Source: an uncultured Gemmiger sp. (GTDB taxonomy: Bacteria; Bacillota; Clostridia; Oscillospirales; Ruminococcaceae). Taken from it: a DNA stretch of 52,155 nt. The position numbers were made by a program, and so were the translations under genes. The DNA is taken from assembly GCA_944388135.1 (NCBI GenBank), contig CALXHP010000009.1, positions 1 through 52,155 on the forward strand, given 5' to 3'. Positions 9,935 through 16,883 of the stretch are shown here, in pieces. Each line of letters begins with the position of its first letter. The first letter of the stretch is position 1. Under the pieces are notes generated by a model, which was given only the letters and a program-made list of their open reading frames with translations, was not told where the DNA came from and searched no databases.

Positions 9935-12567
9935 TGCTGCAAAAATTCCCGGATATCTTTTTCCACGGCGGCCACTTCCTCGGCAAAGGCCCGGGCCGAA
10001 ACCCGCAGCGCCCCGTGTCCCAGCACGATGACCTGCTCGGCGCCGTCGCTGCTCACCACCCGGGTGCGCCGCTCCTTGGCCAGTTCGTGGGTGGCCCGCT
10101 CAATGTACATGTCGGCGGTTTCCGCCTCTTTGGTGTAAACCACATACAGGTTGTGGAACTTCTCCACCTCCCGCACGCCGCCCCGCACCTTGTAGGCATC
10201 AAACACTAGGATGGGCACACAACGTTTATATCCGGCGTAGTTGCACAGAATATCCATCAGCCGGCGGCGGGCTGCGTCCAGATTGCTCTCGGCAATGCGG
10301 CGCAGGTCCTCCCAGGCAAAAATCACATTGTAGCCGTCCACCAGCAGGTAGTCCGGCCCGGTGGGCTGGGACTTGGCGGGAACCGGCGCACTGGCGGGGG
10401 CGGTGTGCAGTGCCGCCCGGGCTCCCTTTTTGGCATCGGTGCCGTTCTCGCCCCGGTGTTTGATCTTGCCGTAGGTCCGCTCAAAGATGGCCAGCAGTTC
10501 CTTGTCCTGCTCGAGAGTCCCCCGGTAGGCGTCGGCACGACGGCGACGGGCATTGCTTTCCCCTTCGCCCTCCTCTTCCGGCTGCCCGGCAGGGGAGAGC
10601 CTCCGGGACAGGCCGCTGTCCAGATGGGCCTTGGCGGGCACCTCGTCCCACTTGACCACATACCCTGCCCCGTGGGAACAGAACACCGAATCGGCGGGAT
10701 TCTCCACATCGGCGTCAGCGTCGTAGCCAACGGCGGCTATGACTTCTTCCGCATTGTGGCAGACATCATACCCGGCGGGCAGCACCGCCCAGCGGCCCAG
10801 GCCGTGGGTATAGGCGGCGATCTCCCGGGCGTACCCCCGGGAGGTGGCTACCGGCAACCGTCCGGTGAGCCGGGCGGTATCACCCAGGGTCTCGGGCGGG
10901 TCAAAGGTGCCGCACATCCGCTGGATGTCCGCCATGGCCCGGCCGATGGCATCGGCGGGCACTTCCAGCGTAAAATCGTACCAGGGTTCCAGCAGCACCA
11001 CGGCGTTCTTGCTCCGGGCCGTCTGCAGGCCCTGCCGCACCGCCCGGTAGGTGGCCTGGCGGAAGTCGCCCCCCTCGGTATGTTTCAGGTGGGCTTTGCC
11101 CGCTGCCAGGGTGATCTTCACGTCGGTGAGGGGCGCCCCGGTGAGCACACCGGGATGGGTGCGCTCTGCCAGATGGGTCAGCACCAGCCGCTGCCAGTTT
11201 TCCGCCAGGCTGTCCGGCGGGCAGTCCGCCGCCAGCTGGACGCCGCTGCCCCGGGGCCCCGGCTCCAGCAGCAGGTGTACCTCGGCATAGTGGCGCAAAG
11301 GCTCGTAGTGGCCGATGCCCTCCACCGCCGCGGTGAGGGTCTCCTTATAAAGAATGCCGCCCTCGCTGAAGGTCACCTTCAGCCCGAACCGGCTGTCCAG
11401 CACCGTCTGCAAGATTTCCAGCTGGACTTCCCCCATCAGCTGCACATGGACCTCCGCCAGGTCGTCCCGCCAGGCTACATGGAGCTGGGGGTCCTCATCC
11501 TCCAGGATTTGCAGGGCTTTCAGCAGGGTGTGGGGGTCGGCGTCGGGGCAATCCGCCCGGTAGTTCAGCACCGGTTCCAGCAGGGGGGCGTCGGCGTCCG
11601 CCTCGGCGCCCAGCCCCTGGCCGGGCCGGGTGGCCGCCGGACCGGCCACCGCTACCACCATGCCGGGGGTGGCGGTGCTCACCAGCCGGAACTTGCTGCC
11701 GTTGTAGAGCCGCAGGGCGTCGGCTTTTTCGCCCCCTGGCAGCACCGCCTTCACCGGCAGTTCGCCGCCGGTGACCTTCATCCAGCTCAGCCGGGTACCC
11801 GCATCGTCCTGGCTGATTTTAAAGACCCGGGCGCCGAATTCCGGCCAGACCGGCGGCATCCGGGTCAGGGTCTGCAACCCCCACAGCAGCCTGTCCAGCC
11901 CCTCCAGCCGCAGGGCCGCCCCGAAAAAGCAGGGGAATACCTGCCGCCGGGCGATGGCGGTGATCAGGGTGTCGGGCTGGGGGGCGCCGTCGGCCAGCAC
12001 TTCCTCCATCAGGGGTTCGCTGCAAAGGGCCAGGGCTTCAGGGTCCGGTTCCCCGGTAAAATCCACACAGCCGTCCCCGAACCGCCCCCGCAGCTCCCGC
12101 AGCCGCACGGCGGCATCGGCGCCCGGCAGGTCCATCTTGTTCACAAAAACGAAGGTGGGTACCCGGTAACGGGCCAGCAGCTTCCACAGGGTCTCGGTGT
12201 GGGCCTGCACCCCGTCGGTGCCGCTGACCACCAGCACCGCGTAGTCCAGCACCTGCAGGGCCCGCTCGGCCTCGGCGGAAAAATCCACGTGGCCGGGGGT
12301 ATCCAGCAGGGTCAGGGTCACTTCCTCGGCATCTTGGGCGGCGGGCAGCGTCAGCACGGCCTGCTTGGCAAAGATGGTGATGCCCCGGGCCCGCTCCTGG
12401 CTGTCGGTGTCCAGAAAGGCGTCCCGGTGGTCCACCCGGCCCAGCTTGCGCAGCACCCCCGCCCGGTAAAGCAGCCCTTCGGCCAGGGTGGTTTTGCCGC
12501 TGTCCACATGGGCCAGCAGGCCTATGACGATATTCTTATGGGGCGCAGCCCCGGTCTGGTTGGCCAT
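9931..12567 (-). CDS. TetM/EF-G-like ribosomal GTPase fused to NYN (Rae1/YacP) nuclease domain
   Basis: An 878-residue protein in two parts. Residues 1 to about 690 are a translational GTPase of the EF-G/ribosome-protection family, with G1 AHVDSGKTT (19-27), G2 RARGITI (59-65), G3 DTPGHVDF (89-96) and G4 NKMD (143-146), followed by the later EF-G-type domains. After a linker, residues 739-878 are a YacP/Rae1-like NYN domain: LLVDGYNVIFAW, LVFDAY, TKEAETADMYIER, SSDGAEQ and GHGALRVSAR. B. subtilis Rae1 is a ribosome A-site mRNA endonuclease, and TetM-type GTPases also bind the A-site side, so the fusion suggests GTPase-delivered cleavage or rescue on stalled ribosomes (inference). Automated pipelines may call it tetracycline resistance; that is not supported by this architecture. 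GAGGGAG precedes the ATG by 7 bases. Confidence 0.9.
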   Translation of the reverse strand: MANQTGAAPHKNIVIGLLAHVDSGKTTLAEGLLYRAGVLRKLGRVDHRDAFLDTDSQERARGITIFAKQAVLTLPAAQDAEEVTLTLLDTPGHVDFSAEAERALQVLDYAVLVVSGTDGVQAHTETLWKLLARYRVPTFVFVNKMDLPGADAAVRLRELRGRFGDGCVDFTGEPDPEALALCSEPLMEEVLADGAPQPDTLITAIARRQVFPCFFGAALRLEGLDRLLWGLQTLTRMPPVWPEFGARVFKISQDDAGTRLSWMKVTGGELPVKAVLPGGEKADALRLYNGSKFRLVSTATPGMVVAVAGPAATRPGQGLGAEADADAPLLEPVLNYRADCPDADPHTLLKALQILEDEDPQLHVAWRDDLAEVHVQLMGEVQLEILQTVLDSRFGLKVTFSEGGILYKETLTAAVEGIGHYEPLRHYAEVHLLLEPGPRGSGVQLAADCPPDSLAENWQRLVLTHLAERTHPGVLTGAPLTDVKITLAAGKAHLKHTEGGDFRQATYRAVRQGLQTARSKNAVVLLEPWYDFTLEVPADAIGRAMADIQRMCGTFDPPETLGDTARLTGRLPVATSRGYAREIAAYTHGLGRWAVLPAGYDVCHNAEEVIAAVGYDADADVENPADSVFCSHGAGYVVKWDEVPAKAHLDSGLSRRLSPAGQPEEEGEGESNARRRRADAYRGTLEQDKELLAIFERTYGKIKHRGENGTDAKKGARAALHTAPASAPVPAKSQPTGPDYLLVDGYNVIFAWEDLRRIAESNLDAARRRLMDILCNYAGYKRCVPILVFDAYKVRGGVREVEKFHNLYVVYTKEAETADMYIERATHELAKERRTRVVSSDGAEQVIVLGHGALRVSARAFAEEVAAVEKDIREFLQQ

Positions 12568-12668
12568 ACAGGTTCTCCCTCAGAATCCAGGGGCGGGGCA
12601 AAGAGGAGAAACCTTTCCGCAGCAGGCCCGTAGTCCGCCCTGGTGTGATGATGTATACAAGGTAGCGG

Positions 12669-13502
12669 TCAGTCCCGGATCAGTTCTTTCGGGATCAGAC
12701 TTTCGTCAAACATGACTTTGGAGTGGTTGTCCAGGATCAGTTCCTTGCCCACCGTTTTGCCGGTCTGTTGGTCGATGACCTTGCGGTAGATGCGGGAAAT
12801 ACGGTAGAAACCGTCCTCCTCCCTGCGGAAGTGGTGGCCCTCCTCCACGATCTCATAGCGCCAGGGGAAGGGCCGCTCGCTGCGCAGCTGGGCATAGAGG
12901 TCCTCCCCCTCACACCAGACCAGCAGCTGGACCTTCTGGTCGGTGGTGTTCCGGAACCGGAAATCCAGATAATTGTAGCAGATGGAGGTACCCGCACTGA
13001 AGGGGACCCGCTTGCCTTCGTCGGGGGCCAGGGCGTCGGAATGGTTGTGGAACTCCGTCACCTTCAGGGGGCTGTGCAGTACCAGCAGGTGGAGGGTATG
13101 GGAAAGATTGCACAGCCCGCCGCCGATATCGGCCGTAAGGTGGTTCTGGGCGATGACCCGGCCTTCCTTGTAGCCGCGGCGTTTGGTGATCTTGCCCACG
13201 GTATGCCAGAAGGAGAATACCTCCCCCGGGGCCAGGATCAGGCCGTTCATCTTTTCGGCCGCCAGGGCAATGTTCACCGCCTTGTTCAGCTGGTGCTGCA
13301 GGTTGACCCCCGGGGCCCGGCGGATCATATGGACTTTGTGCTCATAGACCAGGTTGGGCAGCTTTTCCTGCTGGATGGTCTCGGCAAAAGGCTGCTTATC
13401 CCGCAGATTCCGGATGTGGCGGAGAAAAATCTCCTTTTCCACCGCAATGGCGTAACAGACCGGGTGAATCTCGCAAAACAGTTTGCGTTTTCTCTGGGCC
13501 AT
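12669..13502 (-). CDS. VanW family protein
   Basis: A 277-residue VanW-domain protein. The ATG at 13502 (MAQRKRKLFCEIHPVCYAI) is chosen because it directly follows the stop of the upstream phosphatase gene and has an AGAGG site. Longer starts would lie inside that gene. The conserved core includes NIALAAEKMNGLILAPGEVFSFW and the GGGLCNLSHTLHLLVLHSPL block. VanW proteins are common in Firmicutes and have no settled biochemical role. No vanA/B-type ligase, dipeptidase or sensor genes are near, so glycopeptide resistance should not be inferred. Probably cotranscribed with the phosphatase and barrel genes. Confidence 0.88.
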   Translation of the reverse strand: MAQRKRKLFCEIHPVCYAIAVEKEIFLRHIRNLRDKQPFAETIQQEKLPNLVYEHKVHMIRRAPGVNLQHQLNKAVNIALAAEKMNGLILAPGEVFSFWHTVGKITKRRGYKEGRVIAQNHLTADIGGGLCNLSHTLHLLVLHSPLKVTEFHNHSDALAPDEGKRVPFSAGTSICYNYLDFRFRNTTDQKVQLLVWCEGEDLYAQLRSERPFPWRYEIVEEGHHFRREEDGFYRISRIYRKVIDQQTGKTVGKELILDNHSKVMFDESLIPKELIRD

Positions 13503-13504
13503 GA

Positions 13505-14050
13505 TCAGGACCTCTTTTCCTTCTTTACAATGTCCCCCAGCACACGGTGCCGGCCGGGGAAGAGCTTCCAGCACCGCAGAATCCACTTTTCCACCACCCG
13601 GCGTTTGCCGAAGTGGCGCTCGTTTTCGTGGCGGAGAAAGGCCACCAGGATGCTGTCGATGCCGCACCGGTTGGCGCCGTAGATGTCAATGAAGATCTGG
13701 TCCCCGATGACCACCGCCTGCTCCCGGGAGATCCCCAGCATCTCCAGAGCCTTGAAATAGTTGGCCGGCGACGGTTTGCCGGCCTCTGCAATGTAGGGAG
13801 CGTCGATATGGGCCAGGAACCGTTGGATGCGCTCCTCACTGTTGTTGGAGAGCAGCAGGGTTTTCAGCCCGGCCCGGTGGATCTGCCGGAAAAGCGCATC
13901 CACCTTGGGGTTGGAATCGGCCCCGTGGAGGACCAGGGTGTTGTCGATGTCAAACAGAATGCCCCGGTAGCCCAGCTGATAGAGCTTTTCGTAGTCGATG
14001 GAAAAGACGCTGTCCAGATAGGCGCAGGGATAAAACCGGTCAAGCAGCAT
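13505..14050 (-). CDS. YqeG-family HAD phosphatase
   Basis: A 181-residue HAD superfamily IIIA phosphatase. Motif I is FDIDNTLV with Asp34 and Asp36, motif II is TLLLSNNSEER, and motif IV is VVIGDQIFIDIYGAN. The related mitochondrial enzyme acts on phosphatidylglycerophosphate, but bacterial YqeG substrates are unsettled. ATG 14050 is chosen because GGGAGG lies 6 bases upstream. The ATG at 14056 would touch that site. The gene starts 13 bases after the barrel-protein stop and ends 2 bases before VanW, a tight three-gene operon. Confidence 0.88.
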   Translation of the reverse strand: MLLDRFYPCAYLDSVFSIDYEKLYQLGYRGILFDIDNTLVLHGADSNPKVDALFRQIHRAGLKTLLLSNNSEERIQRFLAHIDAPYIAEAGKPSPANYFKALEMLGISREQAVVIGDQIFIDIYGANRCGIDSILVAFLRHENERHFGKRRVVEKWILRCWKLFPGRHRVLGDIVKKEKRS

Positions 14051-14063
14051 GGGCATCCTCCCG

Positions 14064-14732
14064 TCAGGTCCGGATGTAGCGGCAGACACGGTCGATCTGG
14101 CCGCGGAAATCATCCCCGAATTTTTTGTCAAAGAAGGCGCTGCCGATGGTGAAGGCCCAGGGGGCGATGGCCTTCATCTGGTCCAGCTTTTCATAGCTGT
14201 CCACGCTGCCGGCCACACACACCGGTGCCTTTACCTCCTCCACAAAGGTGCGGATGAGGGCGGCGGCATCCCCGGTGTAGCGGTAGCCCAGCAGATCAAA
14301 GCCGAAAACCCCCTTTTCCAGGCAGGCACGGGCCTGGGCGATCATCTCCTCGGGGGTGCCTTCCAGCACGGAGGGACGTCCCGTCACCCGGCCCACAAAG
14401 GGCATATAGCGGATGCCGTGCTCCCGGCAGAAGGCCAGGATGGAGTCGGCGTAGAGGGTGCCCATCAACAGATCACAGCCGCACCGGGCCGCCAGACGAG
14501 CCCCTTCCAGCCCTTCCTGCTCCGAGTAGGCCACCACTTCCAGGGCGGTCTTTTTGCCGCATTCCTTCATACGGCGGTAGAGCTGTTCCATCTGCTCCGG
14601 CGGCAGGGGGGCTTCCTTGAAGCCCCAGTATTCCGCCTCGGCCTCGTGACATTGTTCAAAGATCTCTCGGGCGTTTTCCACCGTCCGGTCCTGATAGGTC
14701 AGCATCACAATGAGGTTGGTTTTACTTTCCAT
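14064..14732 (-). CDS. Predicted (beta/alpha)8-barrel protein, unknown function
   Basis: A 222-residue protein that I do not recognise as a characterised enzyme. The pattern of short strands (TNLIVMLTY, KKTALEVVAY, CDLLMGTLY, GVFGFDLLGY, PVCVAGSVDSY, WAFTIGSAFF) is that of a TIM barrel, and the GSVDSYEKLDQM and TIGSAFF blocks near the C-terminus resemble the phosphate-binding strands 7 and 8 of KDPG aldolase- or ribulose-phosphate-type barrels. A sugar- or amino-sugar-phosphate lyase or epimerase is possible but unproven. ATG 14732 is the first methionine after the structured leader. An upstream in-frame ATG inside the leader would add a 33-residue or longer tail and is unlikely. Confidence 0.72.
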   Translation of the reverse strand: MESKTNLIVMLTYQDRTVENAREIFEQCHEAEAEYWGFKEAPLPPEQMEQLYRRMKECGKKTALEVVAYSEQEGLEGARLAARCGCDLLMGTLYADSILAFCREHGIRYMPFVGRVTGRPSVLEGTPEEMIAQARACLEKGVFGFDLLGYRYTGDAAALIRTFVEEVKAPVCVAGSVDSYEKLDQMKAIAPWAFTIGSAFFDKKFGDDFRGQIDRVCRYIRT

Positions 14733-14755
14733 GGACGATCCACTTCCTCTCCGGA

Positions 14756-14827
14756 GGCAGCCGGTCCCGGCAGGAAAGACAGGCCGGCTGCCCACAAAAA
14801 CCCGGTACTTTCCCAGGAAAGCACCGG
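14756..14827 (-). promoter_or_regulatory. Leader with terminator-like hairpin (candidate attenuator)
   Basis: Reading the minus strand, a hairpin formed by 14827-14817 and 14812-14802 (11 bp, one G-T wobble, very short loop) is followed by GTTTTTGTGGG, the form of an intrinsic terminator. It lies between the promoter (14854-14882) and the barrel gene. Directly after it, 14792-14784 pairs with 14764-14756 (CCGGCTGCC type, 9 bp). A terminator inside a leader of about 115 nt suggests attenuation. The signal is unknown. Confidence 0.55.
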
Positions 14828-14853
14828 CATTACCCATTCTCAGATGTAGATTC

Positions 14854-14882
14854 ATTATACTTTATCGGCTGTGGAACGTCAA
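14854..14882 (-). promoter_or_regulatory. Sigma-A promoter of barrel-yqeG-vanW operon
   Basis: On the minus strand TTGACG (14882-14877) and TATAAT (14859-14854) are exactly 17 bases apart, close to consensus. The start would be near 14847. Confidence 0.8.
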
Positions 14883-14937
14883 CTTTCGGGGCGAAGAAGA
14901 AAGTTCTAAAAAAATAATAATAAATCTTAAAAAACTC

Positions 14938-14965
14938 TTTACAAAGTAAAATAGTATGATATAAT
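14938..14965 (+). promoter_or_regulatory. Promoter of desulfoferrodoxin-rubredoxin operon
   Basis: TTTACA (14938-14943) and TATAAT (14960-14965) are separated by 16 bases in an AT-rich stretch, divergent from the promoter of the barrel operon. The predicted leader is about 80 nt. Confidence 0.7.
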
Positions 14966-15051
14966 AGAGCCAAGGACCGGGGAGCACGGTCCGCCAAAAT
15001 TTAAGAAAAAATCTTGTTTGATAATACAGAGCAAACCCAAGGAGGCAAGCT

Positions 15052-15426
15052 ATGGAACTGAAATATTTTATCTGTGAGCACTGCGGCAACATCATTACCA
15101 TGGTGGAGGACAAGGGCGTGCCCGTTTTCTGCTGCGGCCAGAAGATGACCCCGCTGGTACCCGGCACCGTGGAGGCTGCCCATGAGAAGCACATTCCCGT
15201 TTACACTGTGGAGAACGGTGTGGTCCATGTGACGGTGGGCAGCGTGGAGCATCCCATGCAGGAAGCCCACTACATCCCCTGGATCTCGGTCCAGACCAAG
15301 CAGGGCAGCCAGATCAAGCATCTGAAGCCCGGCGAGGCCCCCAAGGCGGATTTCGCCCTGACCGAAGGGGACGAGGTTGTGGCGGTCTACGCCTACTGCA
15401 ACCTGCACGGCCTGTGGAAAGCCTGA
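15052..15426 (+). CDS. dfx: Desulfoferrodoxin (superoxide reductase)
   Basis: A 124-residue two-domain desulfoferrodoxin, reducing superoxide to hydrogen peroxide in the cytoplasm without releasing oxygen. The N-terminal desulforedoxin-type iron centre has Cys8, Cys11, Cys27 and Cys28. The catalytic centre has all expected ligands: Glu45-Lys46-His47 (HEKHIP), His67 (EHPM), His73, Cys116 and His119 (YCNLHG). It has its own promoter, and the probable electron donor rubredoxin follows 47 bases downstream, a classic anaerobe oxidative-stress pair. Family and reaction are certain from the ligand set. Confidence 0.97.
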   Translation: MELKYFICEHCGNIITMVEDKGVPVFCCGQKMTPLVPGTVEAAHEKHIPVYTVENGVVHVTVGSVEHPMQEAHYIPWISVQTKQGSQIKHLKPGEAPKADFALTEGDEVVAVYAYCNLHGLWKA

Positions 15427-15473
15427 TTGAATCTTTGTTTTCCCATTACTATCAATAAAAGGAGCGTTTTGTT

Positions 15474-15629
15474 ATGAAGAAGTATGTTTGCCCCTGCGGC
15501 TATGTGTATGATCCGGCTGTCGGCGATCCCGACAATGGCATCGCCCCCGGCACCGCCTGGGAAGATGTTCCCGCCGATTGGGTCTGCCCGGTCTGCGGCC
15601 TTGGCAAGGATTCCTTCACCGAGGAATAA
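15474..15629 (+). CDS. Rubredoxin with CxC first knuckle
   Basis: A 51-residue rubredoxin preceded by AAAGGAG. It should pass single electrons to desulfoferrodoxin or a peroxidase. Aromatic core and second knuckle are normal ([14 protein letters not shown], Cys38 and Cys41). The first knuckle reads [10 protein letters not shown], so the iron ligands Cys6 and Cys8 are separated by one residue where canonical rubredoxins have Cys-x-x-Cys. The DNA TGC CCC TGC is unambiguous. The fold-defining [15 protein letters not shown] is intact, so the protein is likely functional with an altered loop. Too short for many gene callers. Confidence 0.93.
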   Translation: MKKYVCPCGYVYDPAVGDPDNGIAPGTAWEDVPADWVCPVCGLGKDSFTEE

Positions 15630-15640
15630 AACCGAATAAA

Positions 15641-15674
15641 AACCGGGGCACCCCAACGGGTGCCCCGGTTTTTT
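15641..15674. terminator. Terminator between rubredoxin and glycosyltransferase
   Basis: A perfect 13-bp stem (15641-15653 with 15658-15670) around a CAAC loop is followed by a T run on the plus strand and preceded by A-rich sequence. It separates convergent genes and probably works in both directions. Confidence 0.9.
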
Positions 15675-15682
15675 GTTGGCAG

Positions 15683-16432
15683 TCAGTGGCGCAGGGTCCA
15701 CCAAAGGAATTTGGTGTTGGTGACAAAATAGCGTTTGAAAAGGCGTTTGGGGTCCTGGAGGAGCCGGTACAGCCATTCCAGACTGCAGCGCTGCATCCAG
15801 GCCGGTGCCCGCTGAATGTTGCCGGCCTCATAGTCGAAGGCGGCCCCCACGCCGATCATCAGGGCCCGGACCCGCCCCTGGTGGGCGGCCATCCAGCGCT
15901 CCTGTTTGGGCGCCCCCAGCCCCACCCAGACAAAATCCGGCCGGGCGTCGTTGATGCGTGCCACGGCCTCGGCGTCCTCCTGGGGGGTTAGAGGGCGAAA
16001 GGGCGGGGACTCCATCCCGGCAATGACGGCGCCGGGGTAGGTCTCTTCCACCTTTTTCCGCAAAATTTCCAGGGTCTCCGGGGTGGAGCCGTAAAAATAA
16101 TGGCGGTAATGCTTCCCGGCGCTTTCCCGCAGCAGTTCCTTCATCAGGTCGGGGCCGGTGACCCGGGCGGCATCGGCAAAGCCCTTGCGGCGGCTGTACT
16201 GGGAGAGGGGACCGCCGTCGGGCAGGGCCAGCACGGCGCCGTTCTGCACGGCCCGGTAGGCCGGGTCCTCGCAGGCCGTTACGGTGGTATGCACGTTGGA
16301 CACACAGATGTATTCCCCCCGCCAGGCATCCAGATGCTCCTCGATGCAGGCCAGGGTCTTTTTCATATCGGTGACGGCGATCTGCACGCCCATGATCTCA
16401 CAGACGGGCAGCGGCCCCTTGTGGTTTTTCAT
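15683..16432 (-). CDS. WecG/TagA/CpsF family glycosyltransferase
   Basis: A 249-residue GT26-type glycosyltransferase that would add N-acetylmannosamine or a related sugar to a lipid-linked carrier in teichoic-acid or surface-polysaccharide synthesis at the inner membrane face. Diagnostic blocks are CVSNVHTTVTACEDPAYRAV, LALPDGGPLS, HYFYGSTPETLEIL, WVGLGAPKQERWM and IGVGAAFDYEAGNIQRAPAWMQ. The C-terminal basic helices (WLYRLLQDPKRLFKRY) suit peripheral membrane binding. ATG 16432 is preferred to the ATG 30 bases earlier because GGGAGG lies 7 bases upstream. No other polysaccharide genes flank it. Confidence 0.93.
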   Translation of the reverse strand: MKNHKGPLPVCEIMGVQIAVTDMKKTLACIEEHLDAWRGEYICVSNVHTTVTACEDPAYRAVQNGAVLALPDGGPLSQYSRRKGFADAARVTGPDLMKELLRESAGKHYRHYFYGSTPETLEILRKKVEETYPGAVIAGMESPPFRPLTPQEDAEAVARINDARPDFVWVGLGAPKQERWMAAHQGRVRALMIGVGAAFDYEAGNIQRAPAWMQRCSLEWLYRLLQDPKRLFKRYFVTNTKFLWWTLRH

Positions 16433-16513
16433 CCAGAATCCTCCCGGTCCCAAAGAACTCATACCGCTCTATCATACCATTCCCGAGGGTAAGTTTCAAC
16501 ACCGGGACCCAAA

Positions 16514-16879
16514 TCAGCGGGCGGCCACCCCTTTGGTGGCGATCACATCCACGCCGGTACCGGCCACATCCCCCAGGATCACCTGGCCGATGGTCACCGG
16601 GGCATCCACCGTGACGGCTTTCAGCGCCCGGACACAGTCAAAAATCCTGCTTTTGGGGATCTCCCCGGCGGTTTTCACGCTCACCGCCGCCAATTCGCCG
16701 CCGCGCACCGGCACGGTGGTGGTGACGATGCGGCTGGGGGCGGTGACCTCCTTGCGGGCGTAGGCGTCGCCCCGGGGGCAGGTGTTGCCGGTGACCGAGA
16801 GGACGGCTCCGTTCTCCATGGTCACCACCAGGGGGCAGCCCAACGGGCAGCCGATGCAGGTCAGTTCACGTTTTTCCAT
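16514..16879 (-). CDS. DUF1667 iron-sulfur-type protein of the glycerol-3-phosphate operon
   Basis: A 121-residue DUF1667 protein. The N-terminus has CIGCPLGCPL and a later NTCPRGDAYA, giving four cysteines arranged for a possible metal or Fe-S site. It is the last gene of the glycerol operon, 4 bases after the FAD oxidoreductase. This family nearly always accompanies GlpA/GlpB-like proteins in Clostridia, so it may act as the electron-transfer subunit replacing GlpC. That role is inference from context. Confidence 0.85.
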   Translation of the reverse strand: MEKRELTCIGCPLGCPLVVTMENGAVLSVTGNTCPRGDAYARKEVTAPSRIVTTTVPVRGGELAAVSVKTAGEIPKSRIFDCVRALKAVTVDAPVTIGQVILGDVAGTGVDVIATKGVAAR

Positions 16880-16883
16880 GGTG

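Noticed and set aside
9931-12567. Tetracycline resistance gene
   Set aside because: The GTPase part resembles ribosome-protection proteins, but the NYN fusion and housekeeping-like context give no support for a resistance role.
12669-13502. Vancomycin resistance determinant
   Set aside because: VanW alone is widespread, and no van ligase, dipeptidase or two-component genes are adjacent.
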